Positions 35,931 through 47,270 of a DNA stretch of 64,000 nt are shown in pieces. Each line of letters starts with the position of its first letter. Positions within the stretch are counted from its first letter, which is position 1. Below the pieces are notes generated by a model that was given only the letters and a program-made list of their open reading frames with translations, ran no database searches and had not been told where the DNA came from. The translations under genes were made by a program, and so were the position numbers. The DNA is from Dallia pectoralis (taxonomy: Eukaryota; Chordata; Actinopteri; Esociformes; Umbridae), in NCBI GenBank assembly GCA_029465975.1, contig CM055744.1, positions 11,069,596 to 11,133,595 on the forward strand, written 5' to 3'.

Positions 35931-37628
35931 ACAGTGTATGAAGGTAAAATATGAAGGTAAAACAGCGACATAAGTTTTTTTCTTGTAATTTGTTTTTTTC
36001 TTTTGAAACTCGTTTTGTACTTAGGTTTTCTTTCTTGTAATTGTTTTTTTTCTTTTGAAACTCGTTTTGTACAAAAGTTTTTCTTTCTTGTAATAGGTTT
36101 TGTACAAAAAACCAACGCGCAGAGTTTTGTCACTAAAATTCCACCAGCACTGTGACAAAAGCGTGGCACTTTGAACTTCAACCAATCGTTACTCCTTGCA
36201 AAGGGTAGAGGAAAAGCCATGGCTCGGCATGGTCAGCATCTGTTACCTCAAGTAAGTTTTCAATTGTAAAACGTATTTTCATGTCCATGCAGTAGTAATT
36301 AAAATATTTTTTTATTTAATACTGCATGGACATGAAAATAAGTTTTACTTGAGGTAACAGAATTTTTTTTTATTTTTTATTTTTTATTATTGAACATATT
36401 GCACAGGGGATACAGGTATCAAGCATACAAAAACACAACAGAAACACAGAAAACAAAAAGACAGAAAAGACTCAGTAAAGCAAGGCATTAATATGAAGGG
36501 GATATACTACTACAATAACCACAAATATTACATATAAAAAGTTGTATATGTACATAGGAAATACAAAAAAAAAAAAAAACCTAAAGAGATTCCCAAAGAA
36601 CAGGGGATAATTTATAATGAAGCCACAATTTCTTTAAGCAGTGAAGAGGTTTTAACAGCTTTCTTATTTGTAGATAAACAAAGAGAGTCATAAAATAGTT
36701 TTAAATCAACACAAAAAAGAATAAAATTAGGCTTAGAATCAGTTACTCTACATTTATGAAGATGAAACTCGCCACATAAAGTAAGTAGCTTTAATCTGTC
36801 ATCCATCACCTTTGACCCTGAGTCCCAAAACAAAAACAGCACATTCACAACTTCAAAAGTAAAGAGTTTGTAATAAGCAGAAAAAATAAGACCAGCTACC
36901 TTCCTCCAGAACTCCCTTGAATTATCACATTCAAAAAACAAATGTGGTATTGTTTCAACATTAGAGTTACAGAAAGTGCAGAGTGAAGAGAAGTCCAAAC
37001 TAAACCTAGAAAGAAATAAGTTACAGGGATAACTTGAGGTAACAGATGCTGACCATGCCGAGCCATGGCTTTTTTCCTCTTTGGAAGGAGTAACGATTGG
37101 TTGAAGTTCAAAGTGCCACGCTAAGATAGCTATCCGTTCATTGGTCAGAATACGTTTGGGGTTTCTGTTTGGAAACGCAGTGAAACGTTTGGACACAGAC
37201 TGATTTACAAGAAAGAAAAACTTTTGTCACAGTGCTGGTGGAATATTAGTGACAAAACTCTGTGCGTTGGTTTTTTGTACAAAACCTATTACAAGAAAGA
37301 AAAACGTTTGTACAAAACGAGTTTCAAAAGAAAAAAATGAATTACAAGAAATAAAAACTTTTGTCACAGTGCTGGCGGAATTTTAGTGACAAAACTCTGC
37401 GCGTTGGTTTTTTGTACAAAACCTATTACAAGAAAGAAAAACTTTTGTACAAAACGAGTTTCAAAAGAAAAAAACGAATTACAAGAAAGAAAAACTTTTG
37501 TACAAAACGAGTTTCAATAGAAAAAAAACAATTACAAGAAAGAAAACCTAAGTACAAAACGAGTTTCAAAAGAAAAAAAACAATTACAAGAAAACAACTT
37601 ATGTCGCTGTTTTACCTTCATAACAGTG
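35931..37628. mobile_element. Foldback element (long inverted-repeat palindrome)
   Basis: Left arm 35937-36298 and right arm 36322-36360 plus 37046-37622 are reverse complements over most of their length. Examples are ccatggctcggcatggtcag at 36217 and ctgaccatgccgagccatgg at 37049. The outer ends read tatgaagg...ccttcata and are bordered on both sides by acagtg, a possible 6-bp target duplication. The arms carry short internal repeats (gtacaaaacgagtttcaaaa). The right arm has an internal duplication (37215-37460) and an insertion (37131-37215). The centre is the AT-rich loop at about 36300-36320. No transposase was seen. Confidence 0.8.
36361..37031 (-). mobile_element. L1/Tx1-like LINE 3' fragment inserted in foldback
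   Basis: It is flanked by an exact 14-bp direct repeat, acttgaggtaacag (36347-36360 and 37032-37045), a target-site duplication. The 3' end is the T/A-rich tract at 36361-36390. The minus-strand translation contains CTFCNSNVETIPHLFFEC, the zinc-knuckle-like C-terminal domain of L1-type reverse transcriptases, then KPNFILFCVDLKLFYDS. The element is 5'-truncated. An open frame continuing to 37196 is a chance fusion with the palindrome arm, not a host gene. Confidence 0.85.
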
Positions 37629-38190
37629 TAACGTTTTTTTTACACCATTTGAATAAGATACTCTGACAAGCGTTGAAAAACATAAAATATGCAAATAATT
37701 AGCCTACATATCCGCTTGGGATATGTTACGATTTGTAAAACAGGGGTTCAACGTTGAATGCTGAATGACCAGTTACATGGTGGTCTAATTGCTATGTTGG
37801 CCTTCCAAGAGATTGTGTGAGTGAACTTTAAATAAGCAGTCTTAAGCCCATGTTACATTTATAAGCCTCAAATTGCTGCCGGATGCCTCCATCGCGCCGA
37901 CAATATGGTATAATTAGAAAGTCTGTCTGGTTCAAAAAGCGGTAAGGCACACTCAAATCTACACATGGTAGACATTTTAGTACAATGATAATAGTAAAAA
38001 ACATACAGGCTAAATACAATCTAGAGTGCAGAGTGTATTTTTATTGTGTCCGCAGGATCCCTAGTTTTTCACAGTATAGAGACCAGAGTAAATCCCTACT
38101 CTCAATAGTTACAGTGGCCTGCAGGACCAGTAGAATGCCAATATTATCTGGAAGTCCATCCTGTGTGCTGATCCCATAAACACTTCAGCA
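37629..38190. other. Intergenic; nothing recognised
   Basis: No coding or repeat structure I can support. Confidence 0.4.
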
Positions 38191-38196
38191 GTCAGG

Positions 38197-38598
38197 ATGG
38201 TCCTGAGAAGGTTTGCTTGTTCAGGCTCAGGTCAACGTTCTGTATCGGCTTCAGAGCTGATAAAGCAGGCTTCGCCGTCCCAGAATGCTGTGCAGAATGT
38301 GCCGACCAGCACCAAACACAATCAGGAGTCCTCCTTCCTTTCATGTAAGCGGTTGAGAGACAGCCTTGACCAGCAACTGAAACAATCCAACCATAAGAGG
38401 CCAAAATTGGTGGTGAAGGACCACAGCGCTCTCACTCAGAAGCAGCGACTAATGAGGAACAAGCCCACTGGTACATCAGTTCAGACATCTGGCAGCCGGG
38501 GGCAGAAGAGAGTAGCAAGCCGAATAAGGAGAAGCCCTCTATTACACTTACATATTAGATTACATATTAGAGGTTGGGTCAACTTAATTTCACTTTAG
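38197..38598 (+). other. Unassigned 133-codon open frame
   Basis: An open frame starting MVLRRFACSGSGQRS with a Lys/Arg/Gln/Ser-rich, protein-like middle (about residues 45-110: FLSCKRLRDSLDQQLKQ, then KRPKLVVKDHSALTQKQR). I do not recognise it with confidence. It has a faint, unverified similarity in layout to the middle of FYTTD1/UIF-type nuclear export adaptors, which would make it a processed pseudogene fragment. No splice sites, promoter or poly-A tail were identified, so it may be chance. Confidence 0.2.
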
Positions 38599-38789
38599 TC
38601 AATTCAGGAACAAAAAAAAGAACATTTAAAACTTCATAAGAGGCAATGAAGTTAATTGGAGTCAACTTTTGAATTAACTGAATTTCAATATTCTATATAT
38701 TCCAATATATAACTTTTTCCAATTCTAATATTCTATAAGACTCTCTGCATTTAGAAAATGCATTTAAACATCATTAACTATTATAAGTA

Positions 38790-38890
38790 CACCCAGCACA
38801 GCCAGAAAAGTACTGGCCATCAGAGCCTGGTTCCTCAATAGGTTTCATCCTAAATTCGATCTGGCAGTTGTTCCTAGCCTAGGCCATACT
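38790..38890. repeat. Fragment of a dispersed teleost repeat
   Basis: It contains cagccagaaaagtactggcc and cagagcctggttcctcaata, which follow a very common fish interspersed repeat. Related to the fragment at 23075-23240. Confidence 0.5.
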
Positions 38891-39599
38891 ATATTTTTCG
38901 GTTACATTCATTCATACATCAACATATTTCTAAGTTCTCTGGACTTAATTAAAGAGAAAATTTCTCCCCCACGTTCCCAATTTCTTTCTCTTATGAGAAA
39001 ATGTGAATGTCATTCTTATTTTACATCATTTGTCTCACTAATTTGCCCCCTTACAACGGACATGTGGTCAAGCCGCACCAGAGAGCCGTATATCACTCTA
39101 AGAATTCATTACATCGACCCCGATTTCAATTTGAGGAGTATGTCCCCTAGGGGCTAAAACCCTGTAAGACATGAGATGACAGTTACTGACTGGAATATGT
39201 TGAATATAGGCTTAGTTTAGCAATATGTGAAAAAACATTTTTAATTTGTTTTCAGTTTTCAGTAGGCTTTGGCAGTGTACTAAGAACATACTTGAAATAA
39301 TACATTTTGAGCTGAATTTATATTTCGTCATTTTAAATGTTTTCTGGTGCGTGTGAGTGAGTGTGCATGTTAGCATCCGGAACTGTCTGACTGAATTCCA
39401 CTACCTGCCGGCATTCCAGCTCATTGTTTATTCAACCCGGCACGTCCTGGCACGCCCTGGCACGGTTGCTTAGCACTGGTTCAGTTTATTATTAATATGT
39501 ATGTTATTGGAAATGCCCGTTTTATTCACCTCGGTTTTCAGCGCTGTGTTGGTTGACCTCCACGCTTACCTACAGCAGTGTGAAGCTGGGGAGAGATAG

Positions 39600-40110
39600 C
39601 CTTGTCCTTCCTCTTCCTCATTCTGCTCCCTAGGTTCGGGGGGCTAAGAGGTCTGGCGCTGGTCCTTCTAGTGCTCGTGTCTCTGTTTTTACACGTCTTG
39701 CTATTCCAGCGGCCTATCAGACGCAGCAGGACCCCCACATTGTTCCCCTGGCGTGTCTCTAATGCTGGGAGGGAAGGTCAGACCGCTTATGCCGACCAGT
39801 GAAGGTCGTGCACGGTCCCTTTGTGTACCCTTGCTATCGTGATGTGTGGAGGCAGCCTTCGGTTTGTTTTGTCGGCCCCCCCGCTTCAGGGGTTGTTGGT
39901 GTTGCGGGCGAAAAGCTTTGCTGGTCATTTGTTGATGAAGGCGATTGCTTCGCTGCTGGTGGCCTGATTCATGTAGTGTCTCTGGAGGAGACGCTGTACA
40001 GTTTCTACGGCTGGTACTTCCTGGTGCCCAAGAAGGATGGGACGTCCCTATTCCATCGACGTTGTCGTACGTTCAAGTTCGTGTACTCCACATTTATATG
40101 CTGTATCACA
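39600..40110 (+). mobile_element. Possible degenerate retroelement RT fragment
   Basis: Around 39990-40060 the plus strand reads YSFYGWYFLVPKKDGTSL, resembling the YFLVPKKDG block at the start of DIRS-type (and loosely gypsy-type) reverse transcriptases. Surrounding sequence is GC-richer than its neighbours and open in places, but no second motif was found. Weak call. Confidence 0.3.
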
Positions 40111-40504
40111 TGCAATTGGTTGTTTCCCCAAGTATTATCTCAGTGGGTGGTGTTCACCTATCCAAATTTTCACTTATAAAATCAGACGTTCCAGATTTTT
40201 AAAATGTATTTTTATTCCAGGCTGTAAGGCAACAAAAGTTGAACATTTGAAAGCTGGTAAAGACTTTCTATGTCCAATGTGTTTGAAAAGGGTCACGTCA
40301 TATATCGTGAGTCTCATCAGCTATTCTCTTAATTATATTTCCATGGTATGGCAGAGTAGATACATATAGCTGAGAGACAGCTATAAAAGGACAGAGTGGA
40401 TAAAGATAGCTGAGAGACTGGGGAATTAAATAGGGGTCAAAATGCTTGTGAGAACGCAAAGTCTGTGCAAAGCTTTTATCAAAAACAATAAGGGGTATCC
40501 AGAC

Positions 40505-40680
40505 AGACTGCATGTCCAGTTTAACTATAAACCCTGTGTACTCCAGACAGACTGAATGTCCAGTTTAACCATTAACCCTGTGTACTCCAGACAGACTGCA
40601 TGTCCAGTTTAACTATTAACCCTGTGTACTCCAGACAGACTGAATGTCCAGTTTAACTATTAACCCTGTGTACTCCAGAA
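40505..40680. repeat. 44-bp tandem repeat, 4 copies
   Basis: Units contain cagacagactg.atgtccag and ttaaccctgtgtactc. Alternate copies differ at gcatg against gaatg. Confidence 0.9.
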
Positions 40681-41315
40681 TGGCAGGCTGCAGGTCTTTG
40701 AACAGAACGCAATTAATTACAATGGTAATCCAGTGGATAGATGTGAATTGTTGCTTTGCAGTCTCAGAAACCAAAGGTAGACCATGTGTACCATATTTAG
40801 AGCTTTCAGAATGATTCTCCCTCCTAGACACAAAAAGACTCATATACCACAAGGGCACCCAGTCTTTATTTTTGGTTATTAATGGGTTTGTTAATTGATA
40901 TTGCCTCTATATCTAACAAACCCATATTTTCATTCCTTCCGCCCTTCACCTGACCCTTGACACCAAACTAAACATGCCACTCTTAGATTAGAGTAAATCG
41001 TTTTACAGGATATAACAAAAATATCGCCAAAGAGATGGAGAGCTGGTTAAAAATAACAGGGCGGTTTAGCCCTACTTGAGTAGCAGCCATTGTTCATTAC
41101 TTTACATAATACCCAATGAAATGAACCTTTATTGTTCTGTCCGAAGGTAACACCATAAACCATTAATCTGACCAATCACACAGTGCCTGTATTTGGGACT
41201 ACTATTTTCACTTGCAGAGATGGAGTAAATATAGCATCCAATGCATTTAACATTTCAATACACTTTGCAACAATGGCAAAATTTGAAACACGTCACAATG
41301 AAAAAAAGCAGAAAT
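40681..41315. other. Intergenic; nothing recognised
   Basis: No coding or repeat structure I can support. Confidence 0.4.
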
Positions 41316-41319
41316 GTTT

Positions 41320-41640
41320 GACCAGATGTACAACCTCCTCTCTGCCCAGATGTCCTCCAGGTTCCTGTGGTCAGTTCAGACGAGGAATGGGTGTTCTGGC
41401 CCCTGGAGACAGTGCTTCCACGCTGACAATGCCTTGATAACAGCTAACTGCTCACGATCATCAACGTTGTTGTTCTGCACCACTGGGCTGAGGTTGTTCA
41501 AGAAGAAGCGACAGGGCGAAGTTTGGGAGGAGTACCCGAGCATTGGGAGGGAACAGAACCTTCCCTAACTTCAGACGCATCCATCTCCACTATAAACGGT
41601 AATGGGGTATTTGGCCCGTTCAGGTGTACCAAAACCAAAA
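41320..41640 (-). mobile_element. Ty3/gypsy pol fragment (RNase H region)
   Basis: The plus-strand text runs parallel to the RNase H region of the gypsy element at 48.9-49.25 kb. Shared landmarks include ggtcagt.cagac, gagac.gtg.ttccac.ctg, taac.gct.actgctc and the string catccatctccactataaacgg (49149 in the larger copy has cacctccactataaacgg). Many indels are present and no open frame is maintained. Confidence 0.6.
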
Positions 41641-41689
41641 TCAAACCAAAACCGCTCTCACTGCAAATTGCAGCACCATATAATTCCCT

Positions 41690-42165
41690 CTGCTGTATGT
41701 CTAAATGGTCAGGTATTCATCAAGATAATGACCCAAAACATAACTCCAGGCTGTCAGAAGAACAAAAACGTCAGAATTTTTTTGTTCGCAAAGTCTGTTT
41801 ACGTACACAAGGACTCATCACTTCATCACTTGGTCTGGGATGGACTGGGCAGAAGAGGAACAGTAAAAGAAAAGCACCTAAAAGTGCACCTGCACATCTG
41901 TGGGAACTTCTGCAAAAGTGTTGGGATTAACTTCACAAACAATATTTGATTTCCATTGTAAAAATATTGCCATCAGTGTGTTCGGCGGTTATCTCTGCAA
42001 AATGTGTCTGCTTTGATGAGAAAGAAATTTTGTTTAAATCTTCTTTAACAAACAAATTCTGATCGTTTATTTGTTATGTGCTTTAATAAAATACATTTAA
42101 CTGCATGAATTTCAATAAAAATTTAAAATTGAGGTGTTCTAAAACATTTGACCGCTAGTGAACGT
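41690..42165 (+). mobile_element. Tc1/mariner 3' half, another family
   Basis: The translated segment HQDNDPKHNSR is the second catalytic region of Tc1 transposases (the DNDPKH motif). Downstream are a decayed C-terminal region and, near 42130-42160, ctaaaacatttgaccgctag, the terminal-type sequence of a fish Tc1 family. It directly abuts the gypsy fragment. The 5' half is missing. Confidence 0.7.
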
Positions 42166-43860
42166 GCTGGCAAAAATCCTGTTTGACCAGGCATAATAAT
42201 AGGGACGCAGAATGACTTTGCGATATGTACTTGGGAGGACACATTTTAACCTTTGACTTTTCCGAGCCTGCTGGATTTTCTGCTACAAGGCAAGGCCATA
42301 AGACAAAATGTGACTTCAGAGAAAGGAGTAGATAGAACACATGAAAACATTTTATATATGTTGGAGACAAACAAGGTGATGCAGAAAATATAATTCTCAC
42401 AGAGAGTACCCTTTATATTAATAACTAAGCAGACACCAAATATGTGTACAATAAATTAAATGTACCCATGAGCAATATCTATTTAATAATCTGTATGTAA
42501 GTAACTGTATTGAACATTCCATTAACTAATATACTTATGATGGTATGATGGATGCAATCACTCAAAAGAAACATCCCTCAACAGATTACCTACAAAGGAT
42601 CCCAACGTATGAAAGACATTTGTCATGATACAACATCTACTGTAGCCGCAATTTTGTTTAATATTAAATATCCTCACAAAAACCATATGACATCAAATAT
42701 GTCTTTAAATTCTTTCTTGGCTAAATAACTCTTAGCATTCATTTATGGTAGGCTGCTGCCTATCTGCAGATTCTCTTCCCTTACTGTATCCATGGAAACT
42801 ATGAAAACCACCAGTGCATGGTAGAAGAGGCGGCCCTGGAGGTGTGGCCTGGAGGTGTGGCCTGGCTAGCTGGATGGAGGTGTTTGTCACAGAACAATAG
42901 CAGGAAGACAAACTGGTTTGTTTTACTGACCTCGGTGTTCGTGATCAACAGCATGAGTATGACTGACTGAAGTGTCTGCAAAGAAACAGAAAGAAAATGA
43001 AAACAAAAACAGGATGGATTAACTTGAAGATAGGATGAAACAATAATATATATTATTTCCTCAGTCCGAAAGCTGACTGTTGGTTTACTTTAGGCCAGAA
43101 TTGTATAGTGAATAGCATCCACATGTAATTGTATTGCCTACAATTTATTAACAGTGACACGAGTTGTGATGTTTATAGCTTTGTGTTGTTAACACTTTGG
43201 AGTTGAAATGATTCAATGATAGTTGGGTTACAATACATCGTTATGAAAGAGCAAGAAAGCATAGCTCACCTATGGCAAATTACCTACCAGAAAACGAAGA
43301 CCATCACAGTGGATGACAAAAATACTCAGCCGAGTAATACAGCAAATAACCATGATCGATCAGGAACTGGAGGTAAAAGTGGATGTGTCGCCTACGACAA
43401 TTTACAGACTTCAAGGTGCAAAACACTAGTTAGGCTCCAAAACAGAGCCTAGTTCAGAAAAAGGGTATTGTGGTCAGATGAGGAAAAAAATAATAAAAAC
43501 GTTATTTATGGTTGATTTCCCCAATTAGGGCCTCTCCTGATCCCCTAAAGGTGTACAAAAAGGGGATAATGCATATGTAAAATTGAACATATTAGTTATT
43601 TTGTAGAAAAAAATAACTAAAACTTTCACCATGCATCCAAAATTATATGGACCACATTGTATATTGTAGCAACACGTCTGATGTGATTCATGAATGTGTT
43701 TATTTTAATATCCCAGTTTACGTTATGCTACCCTGAAAAGGCATTAAAATTCATATTTGAATAATAATAATTATTAATATTGTACAAAACTATTTATATG
43801 TTTAAAATAAATTTGAACATATACAAATATGTAACAACAGTCTCAGCATGCAATTTATTT
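42166..43860. other. Intergenic; possible decayed Tc1 relic
   Basis: Mostly featureless. 43205-43640 has transposon-like text (gtattgtggtcagatgagg, and a possible end at 43610-43665), but no family could be fixed. Confidence 0.35.
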
Positions 43861-43908
43861 ATCTAAATATATATATATATATAAATATAATATATATATA
43901 AATATATC
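43861..43908. repeat. AT microsatellite / hairpin
   Basis: ATATAT tract with short interruptions, self-complementary. Confidence 0.9.
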
Positions 43909-43910
43909 AT

Positions 43911-44300
43911 AGTTGTTATGGACAGCAGCAGTCATTGGCGATCATCAACTGGACAACACGTTGTTATGTGCCCATATACTGCCGTACTGTAGTGATGACG
44001 TCGCCAGCCGGGTGAGTAACTGTGGATCATGGCAGCACCATCTGTTAGCTGCGGTTTCACTGCGGTCAGATTGTCGTGTAGGTGTTACCGAAACAATTAC
44101 ATTCAATAGGACCTTCACACGGGGTCGAATGTTTGTCTCAAAGGTAAGAACCATATTATGTTTGCGCAGCAGTGGGTCAAGTCATCAGTATTTCACATAT
44201 TTTTTTAGGTGGTATGAATTTATCTTAGTATCCGTTGTGTGTGTTTTTACGTCTACTGTCGCGTGTCTTGTAACTAGTCGCAGATTGAGTTGCTAGGGTG
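43911..44300. other. Unexplained moderately GC-rich island
   Basis: This 390-bp stretch is richer in CpG than its surroundings. It contains TGACGTC (43995) and two good plus-strand donor-like sites (ccagccgg|gtgagtaa near 44009 and tctcaaag|gtaagaac near 44143). Open frames exist on both strands. I recognise no protein. It could be an orphan promoter or non-coding exon, or an old transposon fragment. Confidence 0.25.
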
Positions 44301-44309
44301 TTGAGACGT

Positions 44310-44530
44310 GTTGCTATGGTACTGTCTACCGCGAGTGTGTGGAGTCCTGTTGCTATGGGCGTGTTGTGTGGGGGGGGTCGAGGCTTGCTGCTATGGGCGT
44401 GTTGTGTGCAGGGGGGGTGTTGAGTCCTGTTGCAATGGGCGTGTTGTGTGCAGGGGGGGGGGTCTTGTTATGGGCGTGTTGTGTACAGGGGGAGGGGGGG
44501 TCGAGTCTTATTGCTATGGGCGTGTTTTGC
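44310..44530. repeat. G-rich tandem repeat, ~4-5 copies
   Basis: Imperfect units of about 45-60 bp contain ttgctatgggcgtgttgtgt followed by a variable G run of 7-9. The G runs could form quadruplexes. Confidence 0.85.
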
Positions 44531-46840
44531 GAAGACTCCTTTACAAAAACAATGCAGAAAGTAATAGAATTTATAGATTTTTTTTTACTATAAATGCCAA
44601 TAATGGTGAACATCTGTCCATGAAATATCATTCATGTCTACCCACTGATAAAGTATAAGCTTATGATATTCTTTGTTTGTCGTTGTATGGGACATTTTTT
44701 TGTGTTTGGTAGAACCCTTTGTGGTGTTTTTCAAATAACTCACTATATATGGTTTCACCAGAGGGTATTCCTTTTTTATTTTTTATGAATGATTCTAGAA
44801 TAGGCTTTAAACTTAAATTATTTCTGAAAATAAATTAAATTTAACTGCCGTTATATACTATCTATATAAAATCTTAGTTATTGGAGTTCTGTAACTTGAG
44901 TGGAGCGAAGTCCCATAGAGGGAGCTCTGTTCCTATTGGTTTATCCTTTTTCACTAGGGCAGCCAGCCTGAGAATATGAATGTAAACAGTAGCAGCGTAT
45001 ATATTACGGGTGCATTTGTCCTCCCAAAAACTTTTACATTTTACAGAACTCTGATAACTATTGATCTAATTTGTTGAGCAACGCCCCATAGGGGAAGCTC
45101 CGCCCCATAAGGGAAGCTCCGCCTCACAAGGAAAGCTCTGTCCCTTAAGGGGGGCTTTGCTTCTATTGATTTAGGGCGGAGCTACATGCTGCCAAGATGT
45201 ACTCCCCGACACATACACAAAAAGTACCCACAAGCACACGAGTGTTACACTGTTTTGACACCAATCGCGTAAATGGTGGAGCTACGTATATCAACAGACA
45301 AGCGGGCGGCCATGTGTGAACGCCATAACCAGACAAAAGCACTAACAGACGATCTACACAAATAACCTTTTAAGCAAAGAGGCGACTAAAAGACGAGGTA
45401 TCACATTGGAATACCATACCTCACTCAAACCGTCACCGTGGCAACACCAGTACAGACTGTGCCTGACAACCCCCGGACATGCCCACAAGATTGTATTTAA
45501 TAAAAGAGGAAGGCGTTGACCAAGACGCCGCTTCGCAAGTATTCTCACCCACCTCTAAACAGCGCAGCAGAACAGCCTTACTAGATATAGGGAGGCCAGG
45601 CCTGACAACAGGGTTCTGGCGGTGAAGGAATAGGTCCGGACGAAGCTGAGCGAACCGCCTGTGTCCTGCACATGTGCAGAAGTCCCACAGGGTTAGAGGT
45701 TAAAGGTTATGGTCACACCGCGGGCACTAGATGCGCCAGCACAGAGACAGTGTCCAACTGGAGACCCAGAGCACCCACTAGTTGACAGAACCCAGATGCA
45801 CTCTCTGTATAATTCACTGCACAACCTTGGCACAACCAAAATTGCAGTTTGTTTCTTAGCCAACGCAGCTGAGCTTGCCTGAACCAGTAAGTGGTCCAAA
45901 TGAGCCCACATTTAGACTGTTTTTTTACGTAGAGGCTCTAACGCAGATCACAAACATTTAGAGAATAGGAAACACTCAAGGAACGTACATATCTGATCTG
46001 TAGGTTCAGGTGTAGCACAGAGGGAATTGTGAGGGTAATTAGATTACTAGATGAACTGGTTTACACTCCACCCTTAAAAAATCCCATGCATTTCATACAT
46101 AAACACATCATGAATGGAAAGGTTCTTTAAATACATTTTTATTTGATCACATGAGATGTACATGTGATTACGTGAAAACAGTAGCTGGGGAACGTTTTAA
46201 TGGGTAGACTACACTGTTTGTTCATACAATGGGGTGGGTTTTATTTAGATAACTCCGTTTAAGGTAGCAAGGTAATTAAATAGTAGATAGTCTCACCCAC
46301 CTGCGGGTCAACGCAACGCTGTCACTCTACGTCCAAAACTGACCAATAGTGTTATCGGATACGTCCTCTACCCCGCCCATCATCCCCCCCGCCAAGTTTG
46401 CAATGATTGTGTCACATTCGCAAAGCCAGAAAAAATATTTTGCATACGTCCGAACCCCGGAATCGCAAAAAAAGTCTAAATCGCAAAGCCAATAATATAG
46501 CAAAGTCAAAAATAGTAGTTGTATTGATAAGGCACCCACTAAACATATCCCCTGCCATGTGGGAGCAGTAGCTTGTAGCTAGGCTAGTTAGCTACCAGGT
46601 TTGCTACCAGCCAGGCTCTGGTGACTTAGCGACCGAGCTGCACGTTAAATATTCGGTTAACGTGAATATTTTTAGGCACTATGGGCGATTTAAAAAGTAA
46701 TTCCAATTCAAGTTTAGCTATGGACAATGTTTAGGTACGTTAGCTGATGGGACGAGATGCTATGCTAATTTACCTTTGGCTAAGCCCCGCCCCCTCCCTT
46801 AGTTACTGTTGATACGTTCAACAACTTCATCTGGGCTCTG
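44531..46840. other. Intergenic; short direct repeats only
   Basis: 45083-45160 contains three or four decayed copies of a roughly 20-bp segment around cataagggaagctccgcc. No exon was recognised. 46550-46800 has short ctagctac-type repeats. Confidence 0.45.
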
Positions 46841-46844
46841 GTTT

Positions 46845-47270
46845 TGTCAGTGTTGATGTAGGTGGCGGAAGGATGGAGCCAGACAACCCACGGAAATACT
46901 CTCGAGTCTTTAATACAGCACGGAAGAAACCCGTAGTATACTCCAAGCCACACAGGCAAAGTAGAAGAGGCGACGCAGCGCACAAACGAACCACTCCTCA
47001 CACGGAGGTATAATAAACAAAGAGCCCCGAGCTCACAACAAGACTCGGGCTGCACAATATCACACGTAACATGTAACAATTCCACACAAAGACAACCAAT
47101 ACAAAGGGAGCTTATATAGACCTCTAATGAGGTAATGGACACCAGGTGAGTGATGACGAGACTGAACAAGGTGTGCAGGGAGGCGGAGCTTCGGTGACGA
47201 CTAATAGGCCGGGGAGGACGACCGCCGAATACCGCCCGCAGGTGGAGCTGCCGCTTCTCCCGTCATGACA
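46845..47270 (-). repeat. 3' LTR of the gypsy element (~426 bp)
   Basis: It begins (minus strand) tgtcatgacg directly after the polypurine tract and ends caacactgaca, so the termini are the inverted pentamers TGTCA/TGACA. It contains a TATA-like tatataagc near 47112 and a poly-A-type attaaaga near 46910. Confidence 0.75.

Noticed and set aside
36612..37196. 194-codon open frame as a host gene
   Set aside because: The C-terminal part is an L1-type RT end with a target duplication, and the N-terminal part is the arm of the palindrome; it is a chance fusion.
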